A DNA stretch of 64,000 bases. It comes from an uncultured Tateyamaria sp. GTDB lineage: Bacteria > Pseudomonadota > Alphaproteobacteria > Rhodobacterales > Rhodobacteraceae. The DNA is taken from assembly GCF_947487805.1 (NCBI RefSeq), contig NZ_CANKXW010000006.1:159610-223609 (forward strand), read 5' to 3'. The position numbers and the translations under genes are program-made. The notes under the pieces are model-generated. The model saw only the letters and a program-made list of their open reading frames with translations. It made no database searches and was not told the DNA's origin. Positions 8,021-16,889 of the stretch are shown in pieces (positions within the stretch are counted from its first letter, which is position 1; the number at the start of each line of letters is the position of its first letter).

Positions 8021-8038
8021 TGTCAACTAAACTAGACA
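8021..8038. promoter_or_regulatory. PpsR/CrtJ-type site 1, crtA-crtI promoter region
   Basis: TGTCAACTAAACTAGACA fits TGT-N12-ACA, the binding motif of the oxygen- and light-responsive repressor PpsR (CrtJ). Lies between the divergent crtA and crtI genes, 7 bases from a second site. Confidence 0.75.
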
Positions 8039-8045
8039 CATCTAT

Positions 8046-8063
8046 TGTTCTTGGCAGATGACA
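8046..8063. promoter_or_regulatory. PpsR/CrtJ-type site 2, overlapping the crtI start
   Basis: TGTTCTTGGCAGATGACA fits TGT-N12-ACA and covers the crtI start codon (8058). Paired sites are the rule for cooperative PpsR binding. Confidence 0.6.
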
Positions 8064-9584
8064 CGCCTTGATCCTCTCGAATCAAAGACCCGTGTGGGCA
8101 ACCGCGCCATTGTGATTGGCGCGGGCCTTGGTGGTTTGGCCTCGGCCATGCGGCTGGGGGCCAAGGGGTATACCGTCACCGTGATTGACAAGCTGGATGT
8201 GCCGGGGGGCCGTGGGTCTGCGATTTGGCAGGACGGGCATCGGTTTGATCTGGGGCCGACGATTGTGACGGTGCCGCAGTTGTACCGAGAGCTGTGGGCG
8301 GCCTGCGGGCGGCGGTTTGAAGATGATGTGGAGCTGCGGTCGCTTGACCCGTTCTATGAGATCCGGTGGCCGGACGGGACCAGGTTTGTGGCCCAGCACG
8401 ATACGGAGGCGATGCGCGCCGAGGTGGCCAAGATCGAGCCGCGCGACGTGGCGGGGTTTGACAAGTTCCTACAGGATTCGGCCAAGCGGTATTGGTTCGG
8501 CTTTGAAGATCTGGGCCGCCGGTCGATGCACAAGCTGTGGGATCTGGTGCTGGTCTTGCCGACATTCGGGATGCTGCGGGCGGACCGGTCGGTTTATGCC
8601 CATGCGGCGCGTCGGTTCCGGAATGAAAAGCTGCGCATGGCGTTTTCCTTTCATCCGCTTTTTATCGGGGGCGATCCGACCCATGTGACCAGCATGTATA
8701 TCCTCGTGAGCTACCTCGAGAAGGAGTTCGGGGTGCATTACGCCATGGGCGGTCTTGCGGGCATGGCGCGCAAGATGGCCGATGTGATCGAGGATCAGGG
8801 CGGTACGCTGCTGATGGACACGGAGGTGGACGAGATCGTCGTTGAAGGCGGGCGTGCGCGGGGTGTGCGGCTGGCCTCGGGCCTCGAGCTGGGGGCGGAT
8901 GTGGTCGTGTCCAATGCGGATGCGGGGCATACGTATAACCACCTGATGCGCGATGCGCCCAAGCGGCGGTGGACGCCTTCGCGGCTGAAGCGGACGCGGT
9001 ATTCGATGAGCCTGTTCGTGTGGTATTTCGGGACCAAGGGGACGCGGGGCGAGTGGGCGGATGTGGGGCATCACACCATCCTGAACGGGCCGCGCTATAC
9101 CGGGCTGTTGCGCGATATTTTCATGAAGGGGACGCTGTCGGATGACATGAGCCTTTATGTGCATCGCCCGTCTGTAACTGACCCGAGTGTGGCGCCCGAG
9201 GGCGATGATACGTTCTATGTCCTCAGCCCGGTGCCGCATCTGGGCCATGGCGGCGTGGATTGGGAGACGGAGGCGGAGGTCTACAAGGCCAGGATGCTCA
9301 AGGTGCTGGAGGATCAGCTTTTGCCCGGATTGGGGTCGAAGGTCAGCACCGAGCAGGTGTTCACGCCAGAGACGTTCCGCGACCGGTACCTGTCGCCCTA
9401 TGGGGCCGGGTTCTCGATCGAGCCGCGGATTTTGCAGTCGGCGTGGTTCCGGCCGCACAATGTGAGCGAAGAGGCGGAAGGGCTGTACCTGACCGGGGCG
9501 GGGACGCATCCGGGGGCAGGTGTGCCCGGCGTGATTTCCACGGCCGAGGTTCTGGGACAGCTGGTTCCGGATGCGGTCACATGA
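8058..9584 (+). CDS. crtI: CrtI, phytoene desaturase
   Basis: A 508-residue FAD enzyme that desaturates phytoene to neurosporene in the carotenoid pathway. The dinucleotide-binding motif VIGAGLGGLASAMRLGAKGY lies at about residues 19-38. The C-terminal family signature GLYLTGAGTHPGAGVPGVI is present near residue 480. Length and both motifs are normal. It starts the plus-strand operon crtI-crtB-tspO; a 36-base gap holding a palindromic repeat separates it from crtB. Confidence 0.97.
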   Translation: MTRLDPLESKTRVGNRAIVIGAGLGGLASAMRLGAKGYTVTVIDKLDVPGGRGSAIWQDGHRFDLGPTIVTVPQLYRELWAACGRRFEDDVELRSLDPFYEIRWPDGTRFVAQHDTEAMRAEVAKIEPRDVAGFDKFLQDSAKRYWFGFEDLGRRSMHKLWDLVLVLPTFGMLRADRSVYAHAARRFRNEKLRMAFSFHPLFIGGDPTHVTSMYILVSYLEKEFGVHYAMGGLAGMARKMADVIEDQGGTLLMDTEVDEIVVEGGRARGVRLASGLELGADVVVSNADAGHTYNHLMRDAPKRRWTPSRLKRTRYSMSLFVWYFGTKGTRGEWADVGHHTILNGPRYTGLLRDIFMKGTLSDDMSLYVHRPSVTDPSVAPEGDDTFYVLSPVPHLGHGGVDWETEAEVYKARMLKVLEDQLLPGLGSKVSTEQVFTPETFRDRYLSPYGAGFSIEPRILQSAWFRPHNVSEEAEGLYLTGAGTHPGAGVPGVISTAEVLGQLVPDAVT

Positions 9585-9588
9585 GGGT

Positions 9589-9612
9589 GGTGGGCATATT
9601 GCCCACCCTACG
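9589..9612. repeat. GGTGGGCA-type palindromic repeat, crtI-crtB gap
   Basis: GGTGGGCATATTGCCCACC (9589-9607), followed by CTACGGG, fills the crtI-crtB gap and ends 9-14 bases before the crtB ATG. Same family as the copies at 6206 and 19681. Confidence 0.65.
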
Positions 9613-9620
9613 GGGACGCC

Positions 9621-10655
9621 ATGATTGACCCACGTGATCTTGAGGCCTGCACCGAGGCAATTCGCCATGGGTCGCTGTCGTTTCACGCGGCCTCGAAACT
9701 GTTGCCCAAACGGGTGCGGGATCCGGCGCTGGCGCTTTATGCGTTTTGCCGTCTGGCCGATGACGAGGTCGATCTGAAGGCGGAGAAGGTCGAGGCGGTG
9801 CTGCGGCTGCGGGACCGGCTGGATCTGGTCTATGCGGGGACGCCCAAGGATGCCGCGCCGGACCGGGCCTTTGCCGCGGTGGTGGAGCAGTTCGACATGC
9901 CGCGCGCGCTGCCGGATGCGCTGTTGGAAGGGCTCGCTTGGGACGCGGAGGCGCGCACCTACGCCACGCTCTCGGGGGTCAAGGATTACTCCGCCCGTGT
10001 CGCATCCGCCGTGGGCGCGATGATGTGCGTGCTGATGCAGGTGCGTGACGCGGATGCGCTGGCGCGGGCCTGTGATCTTGGCGTGGCGATGCAACTGACC
10101 AATATTGCCCGCGATGTAGGCGAGGATGCGGGCGAGGCGCGGCTGTACCTGCCGACGGACTGGCTGGACGAGGCGGGGATCGACCGGGATGCGTTCTTTG
10201 CCGACCCGCGCCCGACCAAGGCCGTGCGGGCCATGGTGAAACGTCTGATCGTCGAGGCGAACCGTCTTTATTACCGGTCCGAAGCCGGGCTGGGCGCTTT
10301 GCCGCGCGGCTGCCGTCCGGGGATCTATGCGGCACGCTACATCTATGCGGGCATCGGCGGGCAGCTGACGGCCATGGGCTATGACAGCATCTCGGCCCGC
10401 GCGCGCACCTCCAAACCGCAAAAACTGGGCTGGCTCGCCCAATCGGTGATGATGTCGGGGCTGAGCATGGTCACGCCGCGGTCGCCCGTCCTTTATGCCG
10501 GCGCCTTGCCGGAGGTGCAGTTTCTGGTCGATGCCGCGTCCACAGGCACACAGGCGCCGCGCAGTGACAGCCTGTTCGAGGCCCTGGCGGCGCTTGAGGC
10601 CAAACGCCAGTCGGACCGCGCCTCGCTGGTCGCACAGCGCGCGCGGGCTATGTGA
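9621..10655 (+). CDS. crtB: CrtB, phytoene synthase
   Basis: A 344-residue enzyme that condenses two geranylgeranyl diphosphates to phytoene. Both aspartate-rich motifs are visible: YAFCRLADDEVD (about residues 40-51) and LTNIARDVGEDAGEARLYLP (about 158-177). RGCRPGIYAARYIYAGI is also conserved. The last codon overlaps the GTG start of tspO, so the two genes are probably translationally coupled. Normal length. Confidence 0.97.
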   Translation: MIDPRDLEACTEAIRHGSLSFHAASKLLPKRVRDPALALYAFCRLADDEVDLKAEKVEAVLRLRDRLDLVYAGTPKDAAPDRAFAAVVEQFDMPRALPDALLEGLAWDAEARTYATLSGVKDYSARVASAVGAMMCVLMQVRDADALARACDLGVAMQLTNIARDVGEDAGEARLYLPTDWLDEAGIDRDAFFADPRPTKAVRAMVKRLIVEANRLYYRSEAGLGALPRGCRPGIYAARYIYAGIGGQLTAMGYDSISARARTSKPQKLGWLAQSVMMSGLSMVTPRSPVLYAGALPEVQFLVDAASTGTQAPRSDSLFEALAALEAKRQSDRASLVAQRARAM

Positions 10656-11134
10656 CGCTCATGTTCTGGCTGTTGTTCTGCATCTTTTTCGCCGCCTGCC
10701 TCGGGGCAGGGATCACCGGGGGGCTGTTCCCGCCGGGGCCATGGTACCGGGCGCTGAACAAGCCGTCCTGGACACCGCCGGACTGGGTGTTTCCGGTCAC
10801 GTGGATGATCCTCTATGTCTGCATGGCCACCGCGGGCGCGCGCGCCGCGATGGCAGAGGGCAATGGCATCGCCATGGCGTTCTGGGCGATGCAGATCGCG
10901 TTCAACGGGCTGTGGACGCCGGTGTTTTTCGGATTGCGCAACATCCGCCTTGGGCTGGGGATCATCGTGATCCTGTGGCTGACGGTGCTATGCGGCCTGC
11001 TGGCGATGTGGCAGATCGACTGGATCGCGGGCGCGCTTTTCGTACCATACCTCGTGTGGGTGACCATCGCCGCCGCCCTGAATGCGGCCGTCTGGCGGCT
11101 GAACCCCGATGAGGCCGCCAAGGGCAGCGCCTGA
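10652..11134 (+). CDS. tspO: TspO/MBR family tryptophan-rich sensory protein
   Basis: A 160-residue integral membrane protein with five predicted helices, rich in Trp (WYRALNKPSWTPPDWVFPVT, then AFNGLWTPVFFGLRN). In Rhodobacter, crtIB-tspO is a known operon, and TspO modulates pigment gene expression, probably through tetrapyrrole handling in the outer membrane. The GTG at 10652 overlaps the crtB stop. An ATG at 10661 is an equally plausible start. Confidence 0.92.
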   Translation: MTLMFWLLFCIFFAACLGAGITGGLFPPGPWYRALNKPSWTPPDWVFPVTWMILYVCMATAGARAAMAEGNGIAMAFWAMQIAFNGLWTPVFFGLRNIRLGLGIIVILWLTVLCGLLAMWQIDWIAGALFVPYLVWVTIAAALNAAVWRLNPDEAAKGSA

Positions 11135-11162
11135 CCGCAGGGCCATCGCGCCACGCTCCGTT

Positions 11163-11267
11163 GTCATCTTGCCAGGAAAACTCTCCCCGAAGGGTCGTTT
11201 TGCCATTGCAGGCGAACGGCCGAATTGCGTCCCGGCCCTTCGGGGAGAGTTTATGGGGCAAGATGAC
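11163..11267. terminator. Long inverted repeat between convergent tspO and crtC
   Basis: The left arm (11163-11194, core AACTCTCCCCGAAGGG) is mirrored by the right arm (11236-11267), with matching outer GTCATCTTGCC / GGCAAGATGAC. The arms are about 32 bases with one small mismatch block. It lies between two convergent genes, as expected of a bidirectional terminator, although T-runs are weak. Confidence 0.6.
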
Positions 11268-11270
11268 GTG

Positions 11271-12188
11271 TCAGGAGAAGGTCCAGGTCCGCCGCCGTGG
11301 CACGCGCACGGCGAGCATCGGTTTGATCAGGGGTGAGCGGAAGCGCGTGAGGTCGAGCGCTTCGTGCACGCCTGTCGTACGGGTGCCGTTCAGCGTGGTT
11401 TCGACGGCTGAACGGGAATAGAAGGGCGCGTCCAGCATGTTCTGGACCTGCCGCGCGCGCGTGCCTGCGTCACCACGGGTCTCGCGCCGGACTGCCCAGA
11501 GGGATCGGCGCATTGGCGATTTGGGCGGCAGGGGGATTTCGGTGGCAGCGCCCGTGTCGTCAAATGCGAACCCTGCGGCCAGTTCCGATCCGTCGAGGCG
11601 CGTGGCGTCGTAGAAACAGGTGGCCCCGTTGCCCGTGGGGTAGCGGCCCCAGGTCCAGTAGCTGAAGTCCTCCTCGAGCGCGCGGGTGCCGAAATTGGCG
11701 TCGAAGTAGCCTTCGCCCTGCCATTGCCAGCCTTTGCGGTCGATCTGGACGTCGATCCGCGATCTTGGCGCAAAGGGGCGCCAGATATGCGCGCCGTCCG
11801 GGGTCAGTGGCAGTTCGACCGAGGTGAGCGCGGACGGGGTGATCGTGATCTGGCCGGTGATGCGCGAGATCAGGGGGGGTGAGGACACCTCGTTGATGTC
11901 GATGATCAGCTGCCCGCCCTGCCAGCGCATGCGGGAGGGGCCGACCTCGAACCGGGACGCGGTTTGGCGCAGGGCGGATTGGCCCCGGTCGGTCATGGTG
12001 AACCGGCCCCCCGGCCCGTAAGTGGCGACGTTGATGCAAACGTGGTTTTGCGGGTTCTTGCGCCCGGACCATTTGTACCAGGGTGAGAAGACCGAGCCGA
12101 TAAAGCCGATGACGGACACCGCGCGGGTGCCGCAATCGCTCAGGCCGTCGACATACCACCACGCATAGCCGTTCGGGCAGACGTCGAT
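11271..12188 (-). CDS. crtC: CrtC, hydroxyneurosporene synthase (carotenoid 1,2-hydratase)
   Basis: Adds water to the psi-end of neurosporene on the way to spheroidene. Family motifs: GYAWWYVDGLSD at the very start, IGFIGSVFSPWYKWSGRKNP, FDANFGTRALEEDFSYWTWG. The start is unresolved. The conserved sequence begins near NIDVCPNG (12188), but no ATG, GTG or TTG lies in frame between it and a distant ATG at 12488 deep inside crtD. I place the start at an in-frame ATC at 12188 only as a marker of where homology begins. It overlaps the 3' end of crtD by about 49 bases, last gene of crtD-crtC. Confidence 0.85.
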   Translation of the reverse strand: MDVCPNGYAWWYVDGLSDCGTRAVSVIGFIGSVFSPWYKWSGRKNPQNHVCINVATYGPGGRFTMTDRGQSALRQTASRFEVGPSRMRWQGGQLIIDINEVSSPPLISRITGQITITPSALTSVELPLTPDGAHIWRPFAPRSRIDVQIDRKGWQWQGEGYFDANFGTRALEEDFSYWTWGRYPTGNGATCFYDATRLDGSELAAGFAFDDTGAATEIPLPPKSPMRRSLWAVRRETRGDAGTRARQVQNMLDAPFYSRSAVETTLNGTRTTGVHEALDLTRFRSPLIKPMLAVRVPRRRTWTFS

Positions 12189-13693
12189 ATTGAAGTTTGG
12201 TCGTTCAAGATCGCCTCGGCCGCGTGCCGGGCGGAGAGTGTCGCCATCGGGACACCGGCCCCCGGATGGGTCCCGCCCCCCGCGAGGTAGAGGTTCGGGA
12301 TCTGCGTACGCGCGCGCGGCCGGTTCAGCGCCGCCGTCAGCCCGTGCGGCGTCTGGCCGTAGAGTGCGCCCAAGCTTGCCGGAAACATCTGTGCGAACAC
12401 GTGTGGGGGTGTCACGGCGTCCGTCGTCGGGGTCGGGCTGAAAGTGATGCCCGCCTGTGTCATCTGTTGCGTGATCTGATGAAGCCATGGGGAGAGGTCC
12501 TCGGGCCCGGAATCGGGCGTAGTGTCGGCGGCAGTGGCCGGGGCGTTGGTGATGATCTCGAACCGTTCGAGCGGCGGTGGCGTGCCTGTCTGGCCGCGGT
12601 CGAGGGCGCAGATGTAGAAGGACGGGGTGGCGGGGATGCGGCCCGCCATGAGGTCGCGGAACTCGGCCTCGGCATCGGCGGCGAAGAACACGTTGTGGTG
12701 GGCGAGGTCCGGGCCGTGGGGCGTGGCGGCAAAGCTGAGCACGCGGGCGGAAAAGCTGCGTTTTGCGCGGGTGGTTTGTGGTGCGACGTGTGCCGTGGAG
12801 GGGCCAAGTGCCCCGGTCGCCAGCGCGCGCGGGTCGCCTGCGTGCACCAGCACGTCGCAGGGCAGGCGCGCGCCGCCCGACAGGTGGACAGCAGACGCGC
12901 GGCCTTGTTGCACTTCGATCCGGTCGACATGGGCGCCGGTGCGGGTGTCGACGCCGTGCTGGTCCAGCAATGCGGCCAGTGCTTGCGTGAGTTTGTGCAT
13001 GCCGCCCTCGACCACCCAGACGCCTTGCGCCTCGGCCTGCCAGATCAGTGACAGGAGGGCGGGGGCGTGGGTTGGGCTGCCGCCGACATAGGTGGCGTAG
13101 CGGCCAAAGAGCTGGCGCAGGCGGGGGTCGTCAAAGCTGTGTCGCAGGAGGCCGCGCAGGGTGGACAGAGGCGCCATGGCGGGGATCAGCGCGGGCTGGG
13201 CCAGCACCTTGGCGACGAGCGTCGTGATCCGGGGATCGGCGGTTTGCATCATGGGCGCGTCAAAGGCGCTGAAGAGCGACCGGGTGCGCGCGCAGAACTG
13301 GGTGAACTGTGCCGCCGCCTTGGCCCCGGCAAAGGCGCGGACGGCCCCGATACTGCGTTCGTGATCGGCGTAGAGGTCAAGCTGTGACCCGTCGGGCCAG
13401 AAGTGCCGCTCCAGCGTGTCCTGTTTGATCAGCGTCACGTGATCGTCGAGGGACGCGCCAAGCTGGGCAAAGAGGTCATCGAAGACGTGCCGCATCGTCA
13501 GCACGGTTGGCCCGGCATCGATGGGCCCGGCGGGCGACGGGATCGTGCGGATCTTGCCCCCCACCGCGTCGTGCCGTTCCAGCAGCGTCACCGCATAGCC
13601 CGCCGCGCGCAGGCGCACGGCACAGGCGAGCCCCGCGATGCCCGCGCCGATGATCACCGCGCGCAGCGGTGCGGGGGCAGACACGTGAGTCAT
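12140..13693 (-). CDS. crtD: CrtD, methoxyneurosporene (hydroxyneurosporene) dehydrogenase
   Basis: A 517-residue FAD-dependent desaturase that introduces the C-3,4 double bond of spheroidene. The Rossmann motif VIIGAGIAGLACAVRLRAAG is at about residues 13-32. The signature LYLAGGGTHPGAGVPMATLS is near the C-terminus. Start chosen at ATG 13693 (MTHVSAP). The last 16 residues run over the beginning of crtC in another frame. It shares its promoter region, with two PpsR-type sites, with the divergent crtE. Confidence 0.95.
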   Translation of the reverse strand: MTHVSAPAPLRAVIIGAGIAGLACAVRLRAAGYAVTLLERHDAVGGKIRTIPSPAGPIDAGPTVLTMRHVFDDLFAQLGASLDDHVTLIKQDTLERHFWPDGSQLDLYADHERSIGAVRAFAGAKAAAQFTQFCARTRSLFSAFDAPMMQTADPRITTLVAKVLAQPALIPAMAPLSTLRGLLRHSFDDPRLRQLFGRYATYVGGSPTHAPALLSLIWQAEAQGVWVVEGGMHKLTQALAALLDQHGVDTRTGAHVDRIEVQQGRASAVHLSGGARLPCDVLVHAGDPRALATGALGPSTAHVAPQTTRAKRSFSARVLSFAATPHGPDLAHHNVFFAADAEAEFRDLMAGRIPATPSFYICALDRGQTGTPPPLERFEIITNAPATAADTTPDSGPEDLSPWLHQITQQMTQAGITFSPTPTTDAVTPPHVFAQMFPASLGALYGQTPHGLTAALNRPRARTQIPNLYLAGGGTHPGAGVPMATLSARHAAEAILNDQTSISTSARTAMRGGMSTA

Positions 13694-13748
13694 GCGAAAG
13701 AGGCCGGGCGTTCGTACATGGCGCGATTGTTGACTCGTGATCGCAATG

Positions 13749-13766
13749 TGTCCAGTATGATTTACA
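13749..13766. promoter_or_regulatory. PpsR/CrtJ-type site 1, crtD-crtE promoter region
   Basis: TGTCCAGTATGATTTACA fits TGT-N12-ACA, between divergent crtD and crtE. Six bases separate it from the next site. Confidence 0.7.
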
Positions 13767-13772
13767 CTTTGG

Positions 13773-13790
13773 TGTCTCGAATGTGTGACA
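13773..13790. promoter_or_regulatory. PpsR/CrtJ-type site 2, crtD-crtE promoter region
   Basis: TGTCTCGAATGTGTGACA fits TGT-N12-ACA, 24 bases before the crtE start at 13815. Confidence 0.7.
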
Positions 13791-13814
13791 TCCTGCATCT
13801 TGGGGAGCCTTGCC

Positions 13815-14696
13815 ATGGGCCTGAACACACGAATCGAAGCGGCCATCGCAGAGGCGGTTGCCGTCGGGCAGGGCAAGGGGCGCGCGACGCCGCCACGGTT
13901 GGCCAGCGCGCTGCAATACGCCACTGCACCCGGCGGGGCACGGATCCGGCCCACTATCCTGATGTCGGTCGCGATGGCCTGCGGGGACGACCAGCCCAGG
14001 ATTGCCAATGCCGCCGCCTCGGCGCTGGAGATGATCCACTGTGCCAGCCTTGTCCATGACGACCTGCCCTGTTTTGACGATGCGGATGTGCGGCGCGGCA
14101 AGCCGAGCGTGCACAAAGCCTATTCCGAACCTCTGGCCGTGCTGGCGGGCGATAGCCTGATCGTGCTGGCCTTTGAAACGCTGGCGCGGCAGTCGGGTCT
14201 GGCGCCCGACCGGGTGGCACAACTGATCATCACGCTGGCGCAGCGCACGGGCATGCCCGGTGGCATCTGTGCCGGGCAGGGATGGGAAAGTGAAACGCAG
14301 GTGGACCTGTCGGCCTATCATCAGGCCAAGACCGGCGCGCTGTTTATCGCGGCCACGCAGATGGGGGCCATTGCCGCAGGGCAGGAGGCCGAGCCGTGGT
14401 TCGAGCTGGGCGACCGGATTGGTGAGGCGTTTCAGGTGGCCGATGATCTGCGCGACGCGTTGTACGACGCGGACACGCTGGGCAAGCCTGCGGGTCAGGA
14501 CGATCTGCATGGGCGGCCCAATGCGGTGACGCTGTTGGGCGTGCAGGGGGCGATCAGTCGCCTCAAGGATATTCTGGGCGGTGCGATTGCGTCGATCCCA
14601 AGCTGCCCCGGTGAGGCGCAGCTGGCCGAGATGGTGCGCATGTATGCGGAGCGTCTGACGCCCGTGGTCGCACCGAGCCGCGTGCCCGGCGAATGA
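13815..14696 (+). CDS. crtE: CrtE, geranylgeranyl diphosphate synthase
   Basis: A 293-residue polyprenyl synthase supplying C20 for carotenoids and the bacteriochlorophyll tail. The first aspartate-rich motif DDLPCFDDAD begins at residue 82; the second, FQVADDLRDALYD, is near residue 210. Start chosen at ATG 13815, which removes ten unconserved residues. The stop overlaps the crtF start (ATGA). It opens the long plus-strand operon that continues to pufC. Confidence 0.95.
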   Translation: MGLNTRIEAAIAEAVAVGQGKGRATPPRLASALQYATAPGGARIRPTILMSVAMACGDDQPRIANAAASALEMIHCASLVHDDLPCFDDADVRRGKPSVHKAYSEPLAVLAGDSLIVLAFETLARQSGLAPDRVAQLIITLAQRTGMPGGICAGQGWESETQVDLSAYHQAKTGALFIAATQMGAIAAGQEAEPWFELGDRIGEAFQVADDLRDALYDADTLGKPAGQDDLHGRPNAVTLLGVQGAISRLKDILGGAIASIPSCPGEAQLAEMVRMYAERLTPVVAPSRVPGE

Positions 14697-15820
14697 GTGT
14701 CGAGGCCCATGACCTTCCCGCGTGGCCCAAGTACCGGGTGAGCGGCTGGTTGAACCGGCTGATTGCGCGGCCGGGGTTCCAGAGCTGGGCCAGCAAGTTT
14801 CCCCTGACCCGTGGTCAAGCGCGCGCCGACGGTGCGGCGCTGTTCGATGTGGTGCAGGGGTTTGTGCAGAGCCAGGTGTTGATGGCCGTGGTCGAGTTGG
14901 ACCTGTTGCGCCGGTTGCGCGCGGGGCCGCAAAGTGCCGAGGCGCTGGCGCGGGCCTGTGATGTGCCCGCGGACCGGATGCAGGTGCTGTTGCAGGCGGG
15001 TGCTGCGCTTGGGTTGTTACGGCGCAAGCGCGACCGGTTTGGTCTGGCCCGCAAGGGGGCGGCGTTGATGGGCGTGCCGGGGCTGGAGGCGATGATTCGT
15101 CACCACAAGGCGTTCTATGATGATCTGCGCGATCCGGTGGCGTTGCTGCGCGGACCGGAGGAGACGCGGTTGAGCCAGTTCTGGCCCTATGTGTTTGGCG
15201 GCGACGTGCCTGCGCCCGAGGCCGCGATCTATTCCGACCTGATGGCGCAGTCGCAGAGGCTGGTGGCCGAGGACACGCTGCGCGCGGTGTCGTTGAAAGG
15301 TGTGCGGCATTTGCTGGACGTTGGTGGTGGCACCGGCGCGTTTCTGGAGGCGGCGGGGCGTGCCGCGCCGTCCATGCAGATGACCCTGTTTGATTTGCCC
15401 GCTGTCGTGCCGGATGCGCAGGCGCGGTTTGATGCCGCCGGCATGGCGGGCCGGGTGTCCATTGTGCCGGGGTCGTTCCGCGAGGATGCCTTGCCCGGCG
15501 GGGCCGATGCGGTGTCCTTGATCCGTGTGCTTTATGATCATTCCGATGACACGGTGCGTGCGCTGCTGGCGCGGGTGCATGATGCGTTGCCCGAAGGCGG
15601 GCGGTTGATTGTGTCCGAGCCGATGGGGGGTGGCGCGCGGCCTGATCGGGCCGGTGACGTGTATTTTGCGTTCTACACTATGGCGATGCAGACGGGCCGC
15701 GCCCGGTCCGCCGCCGAGATCGAGGCGCTGTTGCGCGAGGCGGGATTCGGCCAGATCCGCAGCCCGGCGCCTGCGCGCGCCTATGTGACCCGCGTGTTGA
15801 CGGCGGTGCGTCAAGGTTGA
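14693..15820 (+). CDS. crtF: CrtF, hydroxyneurosporene O-methyltransferase
   Basis: A 375-residue SAM-dependent methyltransferase that methylates the tertiary hydroxyl of demethylspheroidene. A plant-OMT-like N-terminal dimerisation domain ([20 protein letters not shown]) precedes the SAM motif [19 protein letters not shown] at about residues 204-222. The stop region holds the bchC promoter; a small overlap with an upstream open frame of bchC is not counted because bchC starts later. Confidence 0.94.
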   Translation: MSVEAHDLPAWPKYRVSGWLNRLIARPGFQSWASKFPLTRGQARADGAALFDVVQGFVQSQVLMAVVELDLLRRLRAGPQSAEALARACDVPADRMQVLLQAGAALGLLRRKRDRFGLARKGAALMGVPGLEAMIRHHKAFYDDLRDPVALLRGPEETRLSQFWPYVFGGDVPAPEAAIYSDLMAQSQRLVAEDTLRAVSLKGVRHLLDVGGGTGAFLEAAGRAAPSMQMTLFDLPAVVPDAQARFDAAGMAGRVSIVPGSFREDALPGGADAVSLIRVLYDHSDDTVRALLARVHDALPEGGRLIVSEPMGGGARPDRAGDVYFAFYTMAMQTGRARSAAEIEALLREAGFGQIRSPAPARAYVTRVLTAVRQG

Positions 15821-15832
15821 TTCACGGGAATG

Positions 15833-15850
15833 TGTCTAATCTGATTGACA
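15833..15850. promoter_or_regulatory. PpsR/CrtJ-type site 1, bchC promoter
   Basis: TGTCTAATCTGATTGACA fits TGT-N12-ACA just after crtF. With the next site it forms a pair separated by 8 bases, the arrangement known at bchC of Rhodobacter. Confidence 0.8.
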
Positions 15851-15858
15851 CATTGGAA

Positions 15859-15876
15859 TGTCCATCTAGAATGACA
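15859..15876. promoter_or_regulatory. PpsR/CrtJ-type site 2, bchC promoter
   Basis: TGTCCATCTAGAATGACA fits TGT-N12-ACA, 8 bases from site 1 and 75 bases before the bchC start. It should repress bchCXYZ-puf readthrough under oxygen and light. Confidence 0.8.
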
Positions 15877-15951
15877 CTTAACAAAATGTCGCACCCGTCT
15901 GAGTCTCTGATGCACAGGACCAAAGAGCGGCGCGCCAACAAGGAGACAGTC

Positions 15952-16887
15952 TTGGACACCACCGCCGTCCTTCTCAAGGGTCCTCGGGATCTGGATGTGG
16001 ACACGCTGGCGCTGACCGCGCCGGGCGCGGGCGATCTAGTTGTCGAGGTGTCTCACTCCGGGATTTCGACGGGGACGGAAAAGCTGTTCTGGTCGGGCGA
16101 GATGCCGCCCTTTCCGGGGATGGGGTATCCGCTGGTGCCGGGCTACGAGGCTGCGGGCGAGGTGGTCGAGGCCGGTGTGCTGACCGGGTTCAAGCCGGGC
16201 GACCGTGTGTTCGTGCCGGGGGCGAATTGCTATGAGGGGGCCTTTGGCCTCTTTGGCGGTGCGTCGCGTTTGCTGGTGAGTGACAGCGAGCGGGTGACGC
16301 GGATTGATGCGGGCATGGGGCCTGAGGGTGCGCTGCTCGCGCTGGCCGCGACGGCGCGTCATGCGATGGCCGGGATGAACAAGGCGGTGCCGGACCTGAT
16401 CGTGGGTCATGGTGTGCTGGGCCGGTTGCTGGCGCGGCTGACGATTGCCGCCGGTGCGCCTGCGCCCACCGTTTGGGAGATTGACCCCGCCCGCCGCAGC
16501 GGTGCGCAGGGTTACGAGGTGGTGGATCCCGAGAGCGATCCGCGCCGCGATTACACGTCGATCTATGACGCATCGGGGCAGGGCGCCTTGCTGAACGATC
16601 TGGTGGGGCGCATCGCCAAGGGTGGTGAGATCGTGCTGGCCGGGTTCTATTCCGCGCCTCTGTCCTTTGCCTTTCCGCCCGCCTTCATGAAGGAGGCGCG
16701 GTTCCGCGTGGCCGCCGAGTGGACGCGCGAAGACCTCGCCGCGACGCGGGCGCTGGTCGAATGCGGGGCGCTGAGCCTTGCGGGATTGATCACACATACA
16801 CGGGCGGCGGCAGATGCGCGCGCGGCCTATAAGCAGGCGTTCAGCGATGGCGACTGTTTGAAGATGATTTTGGACTGGGAGCACTAG
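15952..16887 (+). CDS. bchC: BchC, 3-hydroxyethyl bacteriochlorophyllide a dehydrogenase
   Basis: A 311-residue zinc-independent medium-chain dehydrogenase that oxidises the 3-hydroxyethyl group to acetyl in bacteriochlorophyllide a synthesis. Family pattern: [33 protein letters not shown] (read in two parts, residues about 40-72) and [14 protein letters not shown] choose the TTG at 15952 because AAGGAG lies 5-7 bases upstream and the length then fits the family; an ATG at 15910 gives a longer form. Transcribed from its own PpsR-controlled promoter and by readthrough from crtEF. Confidence 0.93.
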   Translation: MDTTAVLLKGPRDLDVDTLALTAPGAGDLVVEVSHSGISTGTEKLFWSGEMPPFPGMGYPLVPGYEAAGEVVEAGVLTGFKPGDRVFVPGANCYEGAFGLFGGASRLLVSDSERVTRIDAGMGPEGALLALAATARHAMAGMNKAVPDLIVGHGVLGRLLARLTIAAGAPAPTVWEIDPARRSGAQGYEVVDPESDPRRDYTSIYDASGQGALLNDLVGRIAKGGEIVLAGFYSAPLSFAFPPAFMKEARFRVAAEWTREDLAATRALVECGALSLAGLITHTRAAADARAAYKQAFSDGDCLKMILDWEH

Positions 16888-16889
16888 CC

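Noticed and set aside
11271..12488. crtC starting at the ATG at 12488
   Set aside because: The first 100 residues would be an alternative reading of crtD without hydratase similarity. It is kept as a question, not as the call.
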